Assembly: GCA_030040755.1 (NCBI GenBank)
Contig: JASHTC010000045.1
Location: 1-5,397 of the forward strand
From: Thermoplasmata archaeon
GTDB lineage: Archaea > Thermoplasmatota > Thermoplasmata > Lutacidiplasmatales > UBA184
Length of the DNA: 5,397 nucleotides
Reading direction: 5' to 3'
The translations under genes were made by a program, and so were the position numbers. The notes below the pieces were generated by a model. That model worked only from the letters and a program-made list of their open reading frames with translations. It had not been told where the DNA came from and did not search any database. Positions 1 to 5,397 of this stretch are shown here, piece by piece (the stretch's first letter is position 1; each line of letters begins with the position of its first letter).

Positions 1-1053
1 CGGGACCCGAGCGCCGAGGTCCGCCCGGCGGTCGCGCGCACCCTCGGGCGGGTCGGCACCGTCGAGGCGCGCGCGGCGCTCGAGGAGATCCTGGCCGACC
101 CGTCCGACCGGGTCCGGCGGGAAGCGGTCCTCGGGCTGGCCCGGAGCGGCGCGCCGGAGGTGATGCCGGTCGTGCGGCGCATGCTCGACGACCCCGCGCG
201 GCGGGTCCGGGCGGCCGCCGCCGTGGTCGCGGGTCGGTTCCGGGACCGGGCGGCCGTCCCCCGCCTGCTCGAGCTGCTCGCGGCGCCGGAGACCTGGGAG
301 AAACCGTCGGTCCTGGTCGCGCTCGGCCGGATCGGGGACCGGTCGGCCCGGCCGGCCGTGGCGACCGCCGCGGAGAGCCCGCAGCACTGGGTCCGGGTCT
401 GCGCGGTCCACGCGCTCGGCGAGCTCGGCGACCCCCAGGCTCGCCCGGTGGTCCTCCGCGCGCTCGCGGACCCGGCCTGGCAGGTCCGCGGGGCGGCCGC
501 GCTCGCCCTCGGCCTCCTCGGGACCTCCGAGGACCTGGGGGTCCTCCTCGTCTGCCTCCGCGACCCCCACCCGTGGCCCCGGCGGGGTGCGACCTACGCC
601 CTCGGAAGCCTCGGGCTCACCGTCGCGGCGCCCCGCATCCGGGAGGAGCTGTCCGACCGGGCCGCCGAGGTGCGGCTCGCGGCCGTCTGGGCCCTCGGCC
701 GGCTCGGGGACGACGGGGCCCGGGAGGAGCTCGTCCATCTCCTGCGCAACGGGCCCTGCTCCCTCGAGGAGTCGGGCCCCTCGGAGACCGGGTCGGCGAG
801 CCTCCGCTCGGACGCGGAGAGCCGCCTCTTCGACGCGGTCGTGCAGGCGCTCGGCCGCCTGCCGCACGGCCCGGACGACCCCTTCGTTCAGGGCGCCCTC
901 ATCGCCGCCCGCTCCCAGCTCTCCGACGAGGAGCTGGACCGGGGGGCCCGACTGCCGCTCCCGGAGCTGACGGCCGACCGACCGGGCCCGACCCTCCGGT
1001 CCCTGTTCGACGGAGCGATCGTGGTCTCGTTCGAGGAGGACGACGGAGGATGA
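1..1053 (+). CDS. HEAT-repeat (PBS-lyase-type) protein, 5' end outside window
   Basis: The reading frame is open from base 1, so the gene begins upstream; 350 residues are visible. Residues about 5 to 251 form eight consecutive HEAT-like units of roughly 31 residues. Each has the pattern (D/E)xxVRxxAxxALGxLGD followed by a second helix such as ARPVVLRALADP, typical of PBS-lyase-type HEAT repeats. After an insert rich in Ser, Gly and Glu (about 252 to 275), a further degenerate helix pair (DAVVQALGRLP) may be a ninth unit. The tail ends in an acidic EEDDGG. Such solenoids are usually cytoplasmic protein-binding scaffolds; no catalytic domain is visible in this part, so the partner and role are unknown. 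The repeats differ in sequence and are not recent DNA duplications. The stop TGA overlaps the ATG of the acetyltransferase gene, implying translational coupling. A start at GTG 160 or ATG 163 is unlikely because two repeats lie before it. Confidence 0.88.
   Translation, partial: RDPSAEVRPAVARTLGRVGTVEARAALEEILADPSDRVRREAVLGLARSGAPEVMPVVRRMLDDPARRVRAAAAVVAGRFRDRAAVPRLLELLAAPETWEKPSVLVALGRIGDRSARPAVATAAESPQHWVRVCAVHALGELGDPQARPVVLRALADPAWQVRGAAALALGLLGTSEDLGVLLVCLRDPHPWPRRGATYALGSLGLTVAAPRIREELSDRAAEVRLAAVWALGRLGDDGAREELVHLLRNGPCSLEESGPSETGSASLRSDAESRLFDAVVQALGRLPHGPDDPFVQGALIAARSQLSDEELDRGARLPLPELTADRPGPTLRSLFDGAIVVSFEEDDGG
1033..1040 (+). promoter_or_regulatory. Shine-Dalgarno sequence for the GNAT gene
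   Basis: GAGGAGGA lies inside the last codons of the HEAT gene, 9 bases before ATG 1050. It supports this ATG as the start of the acetyltransferase gene. A second GGAGG at 1045-1049 touches the ATG and is too close to act for this start. Confidence 0.6.
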
Positions 1054-1994
1054 TCCGCGACTTCCGCTCCGGGGATGCCCCGGCGATGGTGAACCTCCTG
1101 ACGACCCAGTTCCCGGCGGAGGAGGCCCTGCTCGGAACGCGTCCGGAGATGTTCTTCCGGGTCGTCCGACGCGTGATGCGTTGGGATGCCCGGCTCATGT
1201 TCGGGTTCCTGCGACTGCTCGGCCGACCGGTCTTCCGTTTGCTGGTCTTCGAGGACGACGCGCGCCTCGTGGGCACGACCCTCCTCACCTTCCCCGCCGG
1301 GGCGGTCTACCTCAGCATGGTCGTGGTCGACCCGGCGGTGCGCCGACGGGGGTACGCCCGGGCCCTGCTCGAGCGGGCGGCCGAGCTCGCCCAGCGGATG
1401 CGCCGCCGCTACCTGGTCCTCGACGTGCTCACCGACAACACGCCCGCCCGGACCCTCTACGAGGACCGGCTGGGGTACCGACCGCTGCGGGAGGTCGCGT
1501 TCATGGTCCGCGAGCATCCCGAGGAGGTCGGCGCGGAACGGACGACCCTCGCCCCGGGGATCCGCCGGTTCGAGGAGCGGGACAACGCCGCGCTCGTCGC
1601 GCTCGCCCGGGCCCAGACCCCGCCGGAGGTCGCGGAGGTCCTGCCCGTCCCCCGCCGCCTCCTCGCGGACGCCCGCACGACCGACCGGATCTTCGAGAGC
1701 CGTACGGAGGCCTGGGTCGTGGACCGCGGCTCGGGGCCCGAGGCGTTGGCCGTCGCGACGTGGTCGTCGGGGCGGGAGGCGGCCCACCTCAGCGACCCGA
1801 TCGTCGCGGCGTCCGCCGACCCGGCGCTCGTCTCGGAGCTCTTCCGGACCGCGGTCGCCTGGTGCGGAGCCCGACGCGCGGTCCGGGTCATGTCCTCGGT
1901 CCCCCAGTACAACGCGCGGGGCCGGGCCGCCCTCGAGCGGGAGGGGTTCCACGAGGCGCTCTCGACCTGGACGCTCTACCGCCCGGTCGCCTAG
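1050..1994 (+). CDS. Tandem-domain GNAT family N-acetyltransferase
   Basis: This 314-residue protein most likely moves an acetyl group from acetyl-CoA to an amine; the acceptor is unknown. The N-terminal GNAT domain (about 1 to 160) starts with MIRDFRSGDAPAMVNL (strand 1 and helix 1). It has the acetyl-CoA-binding motif A at 91-104 (VVVDPAVRRRGYAR, with R99, G101 and A103 in the R-x-x-G-x-A position), and then LYEDRLGYRPL at 136-146, the usual motif B end. A second half (about 165 to 314) opens with IRRFEERDNAALVALA and closes with ALEREGFHEALSTWTLY, again GNAT-like, but no clear R-x-x-G-x-G/A motif is seen between them, so it is probably a degenerate, non-catalytic copy. The ATG overlaps the stop of the HEAT gene (ATGA) and has an upstream Shine-Dalgarno sequence, which fixes the start. 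A longer frame open from 573 is not needed, since the family's N-terminus falls at 1050. Confidence 0.9.
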   Translation: MIRDFRSGDAPAMVNLLTTQFPAEEALLGTRPEMFFRVVRRVMRWDARLMFGFLRLLGRPVFRLLVFEDDARLVGTTLLTFPAGAVYLSMVVVDPAVRRRGYARALLERAAELAQRMRRRYLVLDVLTDNTPARTLYEDRLGYRPLREVAFMVREHPEEVGAERTTLAPGIRRFEERDNAALVALARAQTPPEVAEVLPVPRRLLADARTTDRIFESRTEAWVVDRGSGPEALAVATWSSGREAAHLSDPIVAASADPALVSELFRTAVAWCGARRAVRVMSSVPQYNARGRAALEREGFHEALSTWTLYRPVA

Positions 1995-2040
1995 CCGGCG
2001 CCCCGGGCCCGGTGGGCTCGACGTCTACCTGTTCCCGGCC

Positions 2041-3279
2041 GTGGTCGGCGGGGGGCTCGGAGACGTCGAGGAGACGCTCGCCGCCGGCCGTCGCCTCGCG
2101 GCGGCCGGGTGGACGGTCCGGATCTACCGGCGCCCGGGCCACCCGTTCCCCCGCGAGGTCGACGGACCGTGGGACTGGCCGGTCCCTCTCGAGCGGGTCG
2201 ACCACCTCGCGCGCCGGGGCCCGGCGGCCCTTACGATCACCCCAGCGTGGGGGGTCAGTGCCGCCCCCGGCCGATCGGGGGCGATGGGTCGCCCCGGCCC
2301 GTGGGCCGACGAGGCCGCGGAGGTCGAGCGCGTCTACGGCCACGACTCGACCCTGCACATCAGTCTCGAGGAGTTCGCCCGGACCCTCCCCGTGGCGCAG
2401 GAGAACCGGGAGCGCTTGCGCGAGGGAGGGGTCCCCTCTCGGGCGCTCTCCGCCCGGCTCCGTGCCTCCGCCGCCGCGGGCGAGGAGGACCGATTCCGCG
2501 CGGCGTTCGAGCGGTTCCGTGCCTTCGCGCGCGACAACGTGCTCCACCTGTTCGCGACCTTCCGTCGGGACCCGCGCTTCGCCGTCGAGTTCCCGGCCGC
2601 GGTGCAGACCGGCCCGCTCTGGCCGGGCCGATATCGGCCGGGAAAGGGGTCCGGGCGCCACGCGCGAAGGCGGGAGTGGGTGTGGTATGCGAGCCCGGCG
2701 AGCGCCGAACGGATCGCACCGGAGGTCCTGCGCGGACTCGCGGCGGTCCGGCCGACCGTGCGGCTCCTCGTCCGGACGCCCCGACCTTGGACGCTCCCGC
2801 GGACCGGACCCGGCGTAGAGGTACGGGACCGGCCGCTTCCCACGAACGAGTGGGAAGCCCGGTTCCGCGGCGCCGACCTGCGGGTGGTGACCGGGAGCCG
2901 AACGTTGCTCGAGGCGATCGAGGTGGGGGGCCCGTTCCTGTACTTCAACGGCGTGCTGGGCCACGGCCCCGCGACCCGTCGCCACCGTCCGGAGAAGATC
3001 GTCGCGTGGCTCGAGGCCGAGCGGACCCGGCTGCCGTCGGACCTGCGCCGGGACCTCGCGGACTTCGCCCGGGGGCGGAGGGTCCGGGCCGTCGTGCGGC
3101 GGGCCGCCGAGCGGACGGGAGGCTGGGCCCGGTTCCCCACCGGAGCTCCCCCGTCGGGGTTCCGGCCCCCCTTCGAGGACGGCGGCCGCCTGATCGAGGA
3201 GGTCGCGCGGGCGTTCGCTCGGCACCCGAAGGAGGCCCCGGCCCTCCTCGCTCGCGTCCGCGCGGGCTCGAACCCTTAA
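2041..3279 (+). CDS. GT-B-fold glycosyltransferase-like protein (GT28/MurG-like), start uncertain
   Basis: From GTG 2041 the protein has 412 residues. The N-terminus VVGGGLGDVEETLAAGRRL resembles the glycine-rich first loop and helix of GT-B glycosyltransferases. Residues about 212 to 326 look like the C-terminal nucleotide-sugar-binding half: strand WVWYASPAS, strand VRLLVRTPRP, then FRGADLRVVTGSRTLLEAIE and GGPFLYFNGV, comparable to the GGxxTxxEA-xxGxPxxxxP segment of GT28/MurG enzymes. It may move a sugar from a nucleotide donor to a lipid or other acceptor; the substrate is unknown and no signal peptide or membrane segment is seen. The start is a problem: homology seems to begin at GLDVYLFPA (about 2014), but no ATG, GTG or TTG occurs in frame between the acetyltransferase stop and 2041, and 2041 has no Shine-Dalgarno sequence. 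The middle part (about 65 to 210) is Arg/Gly-rich and not recognisable. Family call moderate; acceptor unknown. Confidence 0.68.
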   Translation: MVGGGLGDVEETLAAGRRLAAAGWTVRIYRRPGHPFPREVDGPWDWPVPLERVDHLARRGPAALTITPAWGVSAAPGRSGAMGRPGPWADEAAEVERVYGHDSTLHISLEEFARTLPVAQENRERLREGGVPSRALSARLRASAAAGEEDRFRAAFERFRAFARDNVLHLFATFRRDPRFAVEFPAAVQTGPLWPGRYRPGKGSGRHARRREWVWYASPASAERIAPEVLRGLAAVRPTVRLLVRTPRPWTLPRTGPGVEVRDRPLPTNEWEARFRGADLRVVTGSRTLLEAIEVGGPFLYFNGVLGHGPATRRHRPEKIVAWLEAERTRLPSDLRRDLADFARGRRVRAVVRRAAERTGGWARFPTGAPPSGFRPPFEDGGRLIEEVARAFARHPKEAPALLARVRAGSNP

Positions 3280-3280
3280 C
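3271..3280 (+). promoter_or_regulatory. Possible archaeal TATA-like element before the M29-like gene
   Basis: AACCCTTAAC spans the stop codon of the glycosyltransferase gene and is one of only two TTAA sites I find in this GC-rich window; the other lies before LSm within the same nine bases AACCCTTAA. The TTAA centre (about 3278) lies 26 bases before ATG 3304, the distance expected for a leaderless archaeal transcript starting at that ATG. No transcript data are available here. Confidence 0.4.
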
Positions 3281-3291
3281 CGCAAGCTCGC

Positions 3292-4413
3292 ATGCCCTGG
3301 CCGATGCAGCGGGAGGCCGCGAACCCGGCGGCCATCGCCCGCGCCCTGGTCGAGCACGGCCTGCGGTTCCGCCGGGGCGAGGAGCTCGTGGTCGCCTCGT
3401 GGAACCACACGCTCCCCTGGGCGGCGGCGTGCGTGACCGAAGCGCGGCGGCGGGGGGGACGCGCTTCCCTCTTCCTGGAGGACGAGAACGCCTTCTGGCA
3501 AAGCGTCGAGCTGGCCCCGAGCACGCGCGCCTGGTCGGGACTTCCGGAGGGGCTCCGCGCCGCGGTGCGCCGGGCCGACGCGGTGGTCTACTTCGGAGGG
3601 CCCGCCGACCGACCGCGCTTCCACCGGCTCCCGCCGACCCAGCTCGCTCCGTTCCGCGAGGTCGACGAAGAATGGTCCCGCTTGAGCCGGGTCGCCGGCG
3701 TGCGAGGGATCCGCTGTCTCCTCGGGTACGCCTCGGACGAGCAGGGCGAGCACTGGGGCGTGCCCGGCGCGCTCTGGCGCAACCAGCTCCTGAAGGGGAT
3801 CGCGGCCGCCGACCTGAGACGGATCCGGGCGGACGGGGCCCGGGTCCGCCGGGCCCTCGCGTACGGCCGCGAGCTCCACCTCACGGCCGCGAATGGGACC
3901 GACGTGCGGATGCGGCTGCGGCGTCGGACCCCGTGGGTCGATGACGGGACGGTCGGACCGAGCGACCGAACGCCGCACGCGCCGATCGCGACCCAACCGG
4001 CCGGCCTCGTGGCGGTGGCGGTCGACGAGCGGGCGACCCGGGGCACCGCGATCGCGAACCGGCCGAGCTACCTCCTGGGCGGTCGGGTCGAAGGAGGGGA
4101 GTGGGACCTGGAGGGGGGACGGCTGGAGAACTACTGGTACCAGACCGGCGGCGAGTCGTTCGACCTCGAGTTCGGGCACGCTCCGAAGGGGCGCGAGGTC
4201 GTCGGTCTCTGCGCGGTCGGCCTCAACCCCGCGATCTCCCCGGGGGTACCCCAGGCGGAGGACGCGGAGGCGGGGACGGTCACGCTCGCCGTCGGCGGCA
4301 ACACGGCCTACGGGGGAACGAACCGGTGCCGGTTCCTCTCGTGGCTGACGGTCGGGGAGGCGACGGTCGCGGTCGACGGCGCGCCGGTCGTGGACCGTGG
4401 CGAGATCCTCTAG
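3292..4413 (+). CDS. M29-type aminopeptidase-like protein, metal ligands apparently lost
   Basis: A 373-residue protein with the layout of M29/COG2309 aminopeptidases (AmpS, aminopeptidase T). The N-terminal half (NPAAIARALVEHGLRFRRGEELVV, then an alternating helix/strand domain) matches the family start. The C-terminal half has family landmarks: TAANGTDVRMRL (198-209), VDDGTVG (216-222), QPAG (235-238), VGLNP (309-313), AGTVTLAVGGNTAYGG (327-342). M29 enzymes bind two metal ions through Glu, Glu, His, Tyr, His and Asp. Against the family pattern as I remember it, the ligand positions read Leu239, Leu306, Thr331, Leu349 and Trp351; only Tyr340 is kept. Peptidase activity by the known mechanism is therefore unlikely, and the real role is unknown. 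ATG 3292 follows the previous stop by 12 bases without a Shine-Dalgarno sequence; ATG 3304 (MQREAANPAA) is an equally good start and fits the upstream TATA-like element. The 3' end overlaps the glycosylase gene by 17 bases. Confidence 0.72.
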   Translation: MPWPMQREAANPAAIARALVEHGLRFRRGEELVVASWNHTLPWAAACVTEARRRGGRASLFLEDENAFWQSVELAPSTRAWSGLPEGLRAAVRRADAVVYFGGPADRPRFHRLPPTQLAPFREVDEEWSRLSRVAGVRGIRCLLGYASDEQGEHWGVPGALWRNQLLKGIAAADLRRIRADGARVRRALAYGRELHLTAANGTDVRMRLRRRTPWVDDGTVGPSDRTPHAPIATQPAGLVAVAVDERATRGTAIANRPSYLLGGRVEGGEWDLEGGRLENYWYQTGGESFDLEFGHAPKGREVVGLCAVGLNPAISPGVPQAEDAEAGTVTLAVGGNTAYGGTNRCRFLSWLTVGEATVAVDGAPVVDRGEIL

Positions 4414-4963
4414 CCGGCGCCCGCTCAGACCGGCGTTCTTCGACCGCCCCACGACCCGGGTCGCGCGGGACCTGTTGGGCGCGGTCGTCACCGTCCGGGC
4501 GCCCGACGGGGTCCGCTCGGTCGAGCTGGTGGAGGTCGAGGCCTACCTGGCGAACGACCCCGCCAGCCACGCCTATCGGGGACCGACCCGGCGGAACCGC
4601 TCGATGTTCGGCCCCCCCGGCACGCTGTACGTCTTCCGCATCCACCAAGTGGTCTGCGCGAACCTGGTCACCCGCGCCGGCGAAGCGGTACTCTTGCGCG
4701 CCGGTCGGCCCCGGATGCCGCCCCACGCGAACCCCTCGGGGCCCGGCCGGCTCTGCCGTGCGCTCGGCCTCACGATCGCGGACGACGGGCAGCGGGTGAG
4801 CCCGCACGGACGGCTCTCCGTGAGCGCCCCGCGCCAGCGACCCCGCCGGAACTCGGTCGACCGCGGGCCTCGGGTCGGGGTCTCCCGGGCCGTGCGCCGC
4901 CGCCTGCGGTACAGCCTCGCGGGCGACCCGTGGGTCTCGCGCCCGCGGCGCCGGGTCACTTGA
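4397..4963 (+). CDS. 3-methyladenine DNA glycosylase, AAG/MPG family
   Basis: A 188-residue base-excision-repair enzyme that should cut alkylated or deaminated purines from DNA by breaking the N-glycosidic bond. Family signatures in order: FFDRPTTRVARDLLG (14-28), VEVEAY (45-50) with probable catalytic Glu48 and pocket Tyr50, DPASHAYRGPTRRN (54-67) with His58, MFGPPGTLYVF (70-80), AVLLRA (97-102), GPGRLCRALG (115-124), GPRVGVSR (157-164) and WVSR (179-182). Two parts deviate: the segment after LYVF reads RIHQVVCAN where most members have an YGMHxxxN-type stretch, and the loop between RA and GPGRL is shorter than usual (the ALEP...M..RR part is reduced to GRPRM). The start is GTG 4397, 17 bases inside the preceding gene; the conserved N-terminus begins at residue 10, so no later start fits. 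The last 8 bases overlap the convergent eL37 gene. Confidence 0.9.
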   Translation: MARSSSRRPLRPAFFDRPTTRVARDLLGAVVTVRAPDGVRSVELVEVEAYLANDPASHAYRGPTRRNRSMFGPPGTLYVFRIHQVVCANLVTRAGEAVLLRAGRPRMPPHANPSGPGRLCRALGLTIADDGQRVSPHGRLSVSAPRQRPRRNSVDRGPRVGVSRAVRRRLRYSLAGDPWVSRPRRRVT

Positions 4964-5117
4964 GCTTGGCCCAGCGGTAGCTGCGGCGTCGGGCCGTATC
5001 GCCGAACCCGCACGACGAGCAGACCCCCTGCTGGCGGTGGTACGAGTGGCGGCCGCAGCGCCGGCAGATCACGTGGACGATCTTGCCGCCCCGCCGAGAT
5101 GGCGTCCCCTTTCCCAT
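4956..5117 (-). CDS. rpl37e: Large ribosomal subunit protein eL37 (L37e)
   Basis: A 53-residue basic zinc-ribbon protein of the large ribosomal subunit in archaea and eukaryotes. It starts MGKGTPSRRGGKIVHVICRR. The zinc ligands are two CxxC pairs, Cys18/Cys21 (CRRC) and Cys33/Cys36 (CSSC), followed by the family's GFGDTARRRSYRW. Full length matches archaeal eL37 (usually 50 to 65 residues), with nothing missing. ATG 5117 has a strong Shine-Dalgarno sequence 6 bases upstream, which fixes the start. It lies 10 bases after the LSm gene, and this LSm-eL37 order is widespread in archaea, so both are probably made from one transcript. Its stop codon lies within the 3' end of the convergent DNA glycosylase gene. 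Confidence 0.96.
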   Translation of the reverse strand: MGKGTPSRRGGKIVHVICRRCGRHSYHRQQGVCSSCGFGDTARRRSYRWAKLK

Positions 5118-5123
5118 GCTTCG

Positions 5124-5130
5124 CTCCTTA
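5124..5130 (-). promoter_or_regulatory. Shine-Dalgarno sequence for eL37, overlapping the LSm stop
   Basis: Read on the minus strand, TAAGGAG combines the TAA stop of LSm with AAGGAG. GGAG ends 6 bases before the eL37 ATG. Stop codon and ribosome-binding site are fused, so translation of eL37 is probably coupled to termination on LSm. Confidence 0.75.
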
Positions 5131-5340
5131 CGGTGAGATGTAGACGATCGAGTCGCCGCGCACGAGCGTGACCCCGCGGTGCGGCGTCACCTGGTCCTTC
5201 ACGACCTCCTCGGCCGCGGAGAGGACGAGGTTCAGGTGCTGGTCGTAGGCGTCGAGCACGCCCCGGTACGAGCGTCCGCCCTTCATCTCCACGAGAACGC
5301 GCTTGTGGAGGCTCTGCTGCAGGACGTCGAGCGGCCGCAT
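5128..5340 (-). CDS. Archaeal Sm-like RNA-binding protein (LSm/SmAP)
   Basis: A 70-residue Sm-fold protein. Archaeal SmAPs form seven-membered (some six-membered) rings that bind U-rich single-stranded RNA and act in RNA metabolism in the cytoplasm. The Sm1 motif covers about 13 to 44 (KRVLVEMKGGRSYRGVLDAYDQHLNLVL), with Asp33, His35 and Asn37 in the uridine-binding loop. The Sm2 motif covers 60-69 (VRGDSIVYIS), with Arg61, Gly62 and Asp63 completing the RNA site. All key residues are kept and the length is typical. It is the first gene of the minus-strand pair with eL37. The stretch before ATG 5340 lacks a Shine-Dalgarno sequence and has a TATA-like element about 33 bases upstream, consistent with a very short leader. 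Confidence 0.96.
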   Translation of the reverse strand: MRPLDVLQQSLHKRVLVEMKGGRSYRGVLDAYDQHLNLVLSAAEEVVKDQVTPHRGVTLVRGDSIVYISP

Positions 5341-5368
5341 CGAGGGGTCGGGTCGAGACCGGGTTCCG

Positions 5369-5380
5369 TTCTTAAGGGTT
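5369..5380 (-). promoter_or_regulatory. Probable TATA-like promoter element of the LSm-eL37 operon
   Basis: On the minus strand the sequence reads AACCCTTAAGAA, the most AT-rich spot upstream of LSm, with TTAA centred about 33 bases before the LSm ATG. Archaeal TATA boxes sit about 25 to 30 bases before the transcript start, so a leader of only a few bases is expected. The consensus in this organism is not known from one window. Confidence 0.5.
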
Positions 5381-5397
5381 GCCGCGGGGGGAGAGTC

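Noticed and set aside
1..765. Repeated pattern that could be taken for a DNA tandem repeat.
   Set aside because: The roughly 93-base period comes from HEAT units at the protein level; the units differ strongly in DNA and protein sequence, so this is not a recent tandem duplication.
573..1049. Upstream extension of the acetyltransferase frame inside the HEAT gene.
   Set aside because: The extension is Arg/Pro/Gly-rich low-complexity sequence with no homology signal, whereas the HEAT frame is clearly coding here. The ATG at 1050 has a Shine-Dalgarno sequence and matches the GNAT N-terminus.
1991..2003. CTAGCCGGCGCCC repeated exactly at 4410-4422, both times spanning a TAG stop and the gene after it.
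   Set aside because: A 13-base match is expected about once or twice by chance in a window this long and GC-rich, and the flanks do not extend the match convincingly. Its place at two gene junctions is curious but not enough.
1186..2040. Upstream extension of the glycosyltransferase frame through the acetyltransferase gene.
   Set aside because: This part is a Ser/Arg/Pro-rich shadow of the acetyltransferase gene. Only the sequence from about 2014 onward looks like a protein domain.
2262..2283. Perfect 8-base GC hairpin (CGCCCCCG, loop GCCGAT, CGGGGGCG).
   Set aside because: It lies inside the glycosyltransferase coding region, has no T-run, and such hairpins are common by chance at this GC content. 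It is probably just a Pro/Gly/Arg-coding stretch.
1888..4491. Very long open frame on the minus strand (867 codons) antisense to three genes.
   Set aside because: It is an effect of very high GC content, where stop codons are rare in some antisense frames. The translation is Arg/Pro/Gly-rich with no recognisable domain, and the plus-strand genes below it show clear families.

Overview
The window is very GC-rich (well above 70 % by eye) and almost fully coding. It comes from an archaeon: the minus strand at the right end carries an archaeal Sm-like (LSm) protein gene followed by the gene for ribosomal protein eL37 (L37e), a gene pair and protein family not found together in bacteria. The proteins are rich in Arg, Ala and Gly, poor in Lys and not strongly acidic, so a halophile is unlikely. 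A GC-rich lineage of Thermoplasmatota or a similar uncultivated group is a reasonable guess, but the sequence does not settle it.

Plus strand, positions 1 to 4963: five genes run head to tail with almost no spacing, which suggests one or two transcription units. They are (1) the 3' part of a HEAT-repeat protein cut by the window edge; (2) a tandem-domain GNAT acetyltransferase, joined to gene 1 by an ATGA overlap; (3) a GT-B-fold glycosyltransferase-like protein (GT28/MurG-like C-terminal half) whose start is unclear; (4) a protein with the fold signature of M29 aminopeptidases (COG2309) that seems to have lost nearly all metal ligands; (5) an AAG/MPG-type 3-methyladenine DNA glycosylase, starting at a GTG inside the end of gene 4. 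A TATA-like AACCCTTAA just before gene 4 may start a second transcript.

Minus strand, positions 4956 to 5340: LSm then eL37, 10 bases apart, with a good Shine-Dalgarno sequence for eL37 that overlaps the LSm stop codon. A second copy of AACCCTTAA lies upstream of LSm. The glycosylase and eL37 genes converge and share 8 bases at their stop codons.

The LSm/eL37 pair is housekeeping (RNA binding and the large ribosomal subunit). The five plus-strand genes do not form a pathway I recognise: protein scaffold, acetyl transfer, sugar transfer, a probable pseudo-peptidase and base-excision repair. No RNA gene, mobile element, CRISPR array or origin is visible, and no gap of 300 bases or more lacks a gene. 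The most unusual points are the missing metal site in gene 4, the missing start codon of gene 3 and the altered active-site segment of gene 5.
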